From positions 1 through 43,484 of the forward strand of contig KV424112.1 in assembly GCA_001632435.1 (NCBI GenBank): a DNA stretch of 43,484 nt, written 5' to 3'. The position numbers were made by a program, and so were the translations under genes. The notes under the pieces are model-generated. The model saw only the letters and a program-made list of their open reading frames with translations. It made no database searches and was not told the DNA's origin. This DNA comes from Calocera cornea HHB12733. Lineage: Eukaryota > Basidiomycota > Dacrymycetes > Dacrymycetales > Dacrymycetaceae. Every line of letters begins with the position of its first letter. The first letter of the stretch is position 1. Positions 40,410-43,484 of the stretch are shown here, one piece after another.

Positions 40410-41057
40410 GGCCTTCCCCCCCGCGCCCACAGCCGGCAGCGGCGTGGCGGTGGTAGGGGAGACGGGTGTGCCCTGCTGGAACTGGGCCTCCGAGCCCGGC
40501 CCGCTCGGGCCCTGGATCGGCCGCTCGAGGACGGGCGTGTTGATGGGCGACGCCCAGTACGAGTCGTCCGTGCGGAGAGACACGGTGGGCGGCTGTGGCC
40601 CGTTGCCCGGTGCTGGCTGGCTGGGGCTTCAGGAGCGGGGGCGGGGCGGGGCGCCGGTCCGGTAGGGCGGTAGGGCGGTGGTGCGGCGAGGAGAGGGGAG
40701 CACAGGGGCAGGGAGGAGGGCGACGACGACGACGATAGGATAGGATGGGCAGAGCGGTGCGGAACGTTTGGCGCAGCGGAGGCGGATGCGGATTTCGGAC
40801 GCATGGACGCCGTTGCGCGCGGGGTACGTCATGATACACGGCGCGGCTCTGTAGTACTCGTCCGTGGGCCGGGTACTCACACTAGTACTAGTGCATACAG
40901 CTTGTTTGCGAGCCGGTCAGTGGACATTGCGCATGCGGATGAATTACATATGTGCAGGGAGTGGAATATAATAAGTACGCCTACAGATCGTCCACGAAAA
41001 CAGTCCCAGTCCAGTCCCAGTCCCAGGCCATTCCGACAGTCCAACTAAGTACCGCCG
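40410..41057. other. Spacer between P450 and VPS35; possible extra 5' coding of VPS35
   Basis: From 40410 to about 40620 the minus strand stays open in the VPS35 frame and has protein-like composition (Pro, Gly, Thr), but lacks an ATG before a stop. From 40620 to 40880 it is very GC-rich and C-rich on the minus strand. The remainder is the 3' flank of the P450. Confidence 0.45.
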
Positions 41058-43015
41058 CTACGTGCGCCTGACGAAGCGCACCGGCACCCTCTGCGGCACC
41101 TGGAGTGTGAGCGCGCCCGGCTTCCTGCCCGCCAGCACCTTCCTGACGCGGTCCTCGCCCCACCCCTCGGCGGGCGCGAGCAGCTCCACGCGGTGCGCGC
41201 GCAGGAGCGTGCACAGGACACTCACAAACTCGACCGTGGCGAACTTGCGCCCGGAGCACATGCGCGAGCCTTCAGAGAAGGGCAGCCAGGCGCCCCGCGG
41301 GGGCTTGAGCAGCGTGCACTCCTGCTGCTGCTGCTGCTGCTGCTTTTGGTGTTGTGCCTGGTCTTGGGAGGGCGGGTTGGGCTGGGGGCCGGCACCGGGG
41401 GGGGCGGGGGTGGGCGAGCTGCCCGGGCCGCCGCTCAAGCCGGAGGGGACGAGCCACCTGTCCGGGCGGAAAGCGAGCGGGTGGTCTCCCCAGACCTTGG
41501 GGCTCGAGTGTACGCCGGTGATGTTCACCGCGACCCTCGTCCCCGCGGGCAGGAGGTAGCGCCTGCCGTGGAAGGTGATTGCCTGGTCGCCCGCGGCGCA
41601 CTTGTTCACCACGCTCGTGGGCGTGTACAGCCGGAGCGTCTCCTGCATGAGCGCGACGGCATGGACGAAGCGCGGGTAGTCGCGCTCGTAGGAGAGCGCC
41701 GGGCGGCCCTCCGCCGCGGCGGCGCGGTGCGCGCCGTCGATCTCCGCCAGCACGTGCGTCTGCACGTCCGGGTGCAGCGCGAGCAGGAGCAGCGCGTAGT
41801 GCGTCGTGTTCGCCGTGGTCTCGTGCCCTACACACACCGCATCGCATCAGCCTCGCCCCGCCCGAGCACACCAGAACGCACCAGCAAACATGAAGATGAA
41901 GGCGTTGCCGAGCACCTCCTCGGGGGTCATGCGCCGCTCGAGCTTCTCGTCGCCCCCTTCCTCAGCATCGAGCAGCACACTGAGCAAGTTCTCGCGCGGC
42001 CCCTCGTCCTCCCCCGCGCCAGCCGCGGCAGCAGGGTCGTCGCCCCACTGCCTCCTTGCGCGCTCCCGCTCGAGCATGCCGCGCAAGAAGCCGCCCAGGG
42101 CCTCATACGCCGTCCACGCCCTGCCCCACGCGCTGCGCGCGGGGGCGAGCCTGAGCAGCCAGCGCGGGGTGAGGAACAGCGGCATGAGGTGCTTGTTGAG
42201 CTCCTCCACGCTCTGCGCGTACGTGTACGGCACGCGCGACGTCGTGGGCGGCGCCGAGCCCGGGCCGGACCAGGCGAGCGGGCACCCGTACGCCGCGCCG
42301 GTGATGACGTGCAGCCCGAGCTTGAGCGTGTCGTCGAACAGGGTGTCGACGCGCACTGCGGCGGGCTCCGTCCCCTCCTGGCTCTCCCCAGCAGGGGTGG
42401 AGGAGGATGTCCAGGAGCGGAACATGAGCGCCGCCTGCCTGGCGCCCTCGGCCCAGACAGCACTGTGGATCTTCTCGCTGAACACCGGGCCGGTGACGCG
42501 CCGGTGGAAGCGCCAGACGTCGCCGTCCGCGTTGATGACGTTGCGCCCGTAGAGCTTTATGATGGCTGGTTCATGCATGAGTGCTCTGCGCCGTACAATG
42601 ACAGGAAGGACGCGAGGGGAAGGAGGGGCGTACCTCCCGTGTTGGGCGGCTTGGGGAAGCGCTCCCTGTTGTTGCTGACCTGGCCGACGACGTCCGGGTC
42701 GGCGACGACGGCGGTGATGCCGCTCGGGCTGACGGTGAGGAACACGTCGCCCATCTCGGCATGCATGCCGTACCCCTCCGGGCGGCCGACATTGAGGGCT
42801 TTGTGCAGCCTTGAGCCTGTGCGCACGAGGTGGAAGCGGAGGAGGACTTGGTAGGCGAAGAAGGCGAAGAGGCCGGGGGGGACGGGGAGGAGCTTTATGG
42901 GGAGGCCGACGGGCCGGGCGAGGCGGTAGTGGCGGCGCAGGGCGAGGAAGGGGCGGGCGAGGGTGTAGAGGGAGTAGGCTGCGAGGAGGAGGGGGAGGAG
43001 GAGGGGGAGGGACAT
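41058..43015 (-). CDS. Cytochrome P450 monooxygenase with a polyQ/Pro insert, 3 exons, 611 aa
   Basis: Exons 43015-42634, 42565-41882 and 41827-41058; introns 68 and 54 nt. An N-terminal membrane anchor (MSLPLLLPLLLAAYSLYTLA) places it on the ER. Core motifs: I-helix AGHETTANT (355-362), ExxR in QETLRLY (about 418-421), FRPDRW, and heme loop FSEGSRMCSGRKFA with Cys at about 546. Between FRPDRW and the heme loop is an insert of about 45 residues rich in Gly, Pro and Gln ending in seven consecutive Gln. The length exceeds the usual 500-550. Exon 2 also carries a Gly/Ala/Asp-rich loop. Fungal P450s of this type oxidise lipids, terpenes or xenobiotics; substrate cannot be read from sequence. Uses NADPH-P450 reductase as partner. 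Confidence 0.92.
41322..41345 (-). repeat. CAG repeat (polyGln tract in the P450)
   Basis: CTG repeated seven to eight times on the plus strand, CAG codons on the coding strand. It lies in frame inside the P450 insert and is probably length-polymorphic. Confidence 0.85.
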
Positions 43016-43484
43016 GATGCTGTTGTGGGAGGGTTGGGTTGGGGGTGCTTGCAGGGCGTACTGTTGAGCTGGAATGTGGTGTATGAAGGAATACTCACTG
43101 CCGGCCGTTATTATGCAGCCCTATCGAGGTTGCAGCGGTGCCGCCTGCGAACCCGCCCTCAGCGCGCACGAGTACTAGTGTCGCGGACACACGATGCCGT
43201 TCCATGCCTCGAATCTGGTGGGCGCGGGTGTAGGGGGGGCGATGGGACCGGGGTGGACCCTGAGCGCGTGCTTCCCGCGCGCATCGGGCTCGGCTTCGGC
43301 GAATGCAGAAAGACAAAGTGGCTGGCAGGGCGACGGGCGCGCGCGACGGGGGCTGATGGTTGTCAGTGGCGGTGAGAAGCGCGCGGGACGAGACCATCCA
43401 GGGTTCCCGACACGGAATCCGGAAATCGAATTCCGGATTCCGGATTCCGGCCGGGGCTGTGCTAATTTGCTCCCGCTTTTTGCT
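43016..43484. other. P450 promoter and right window edge; possible start of a fourth array
   Basis: 469 bp upstream of the P450. At 43419-43450 the word GGAATCCGGA / TTCCGGA recurs four times, making overlapping palindromes. From 43465 to the edge is an ATTTGCTCCCG word, like a left-arm unit of the arrays described above. No gene seen. Confidence 0.5.
43419..43450. repeat. Overlapping palindromic ATTCCGGA repeats
   Basis: Tandem TTCCGGATTCCGGATTCCGG with an inverted GGAATCCGGAAAT on its left. Short, perfect and self-complementary. Confidence 0.75.

Noticed and set aside
41193..42854. A 553-codon plus-strand ORF opposite the P450
   Set aside because: It is antisense to a P450 whose motifs and introns are all in place; the long open frame is a product of GC-rich codon bias.
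29716..43015. Secondary-metabolite cluster formed by FMO, FAD monooxygenase and P450
   Set aside because: No backbone synthase, transporter or regulator is present and VPS27 and VPS35 lie in between; proximity alone is weak.

Overview
This window is nuclear DNA of a filamentous fungus, almost certainly an agaricomycete basidiomycete and possibly a polypore. The evidence is GC-rich coding sequence, genes cut by many GT-AG introns of about 46-60 nt with a CTRAY branch site close to the acceptor, a fungal gene set (YOP1, OST5, SHE4/UNC-45, MTA phosphorylase, VPS27, VPS35) and agaricomycete-style accessory families. I saw no rRNA, tRNA, transposase, viral or bacterial mobile element. All gene models below are spliced by eye with phase-consistent junctions.

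Layout. 1-3.2 kb: three uncharacterised accessory genes (one truncated by the window edge). 4.1-6.6 kb: a 21-exon UNC93-like transporter with a 6-nt microexon. 8.1-11.7 kb: two tandem fucosyltransferase-like type II membrane glycosyltransferases (called FTL1 and FTL2 here). 12.9-14.6 kb: YOP1 (ER shaping) and OST5 (N-glycosylation). 16.0-18.0 kb: SHE4/UNC-45 myosin chaperone. 18.7-19.5 kb: a small secreted protein. 20.7-21.8 kb: MTA phosphorylase. 22.1-23.2 kb: GPALPP-motif protein. 24.5-28.3 kb: two more fucosyltransferase-like genes (FTL3, FTL4), tail to tail. 29.7-34.4 kb: a divergent pair of flavin monooxygenases. 34.5-40.4 kb: the endosomal genes VPS27 (ESCRT-0) and VPS35 (retromer). 41.1-43.0 kb: a cytochrome P450 with a low-complexity insert.

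The unusual content is mostly structural. (1) Three intergenic arrays (15.4-15.9, 20.25-20.43, 28.7-29.4 kb; perhaps a fourth at the right edge) consist of a degenerate core CGGANGCAAA repeated every 17 or 18 bp; in each array the core flips strand once, so the array is an imperfect giant palindrome. (2) SHE4 and the GPALPP gene each carry in their 3' flank an inverted, decayed remnant of the other, at a stop-to-stop distance of 57-58 bp. This suggests that a convergent two-gene cassette was duplicated in inverted orientation and that each copy lost the opposite partner. A further SHE4 fragment at 23.6-23.9 kb has lost most CpGs by transition. (3) The four FTL paralogues keep the same domain plan but differ in which introns they retain, and one uses a GC-AG intron.

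Functionally the region mixes secretory and endomembrane genes (four Golgi/ER-type glycosyltransferases, OST5, YOP1, VPS27, VPS35, UNC93-like) with oxidative enzymes (FMO, FAD monooxygenase, P450). Nothing in the sequence shows that these form a single pathway; the FTL family expansion is the clearest locally coherent gene set.
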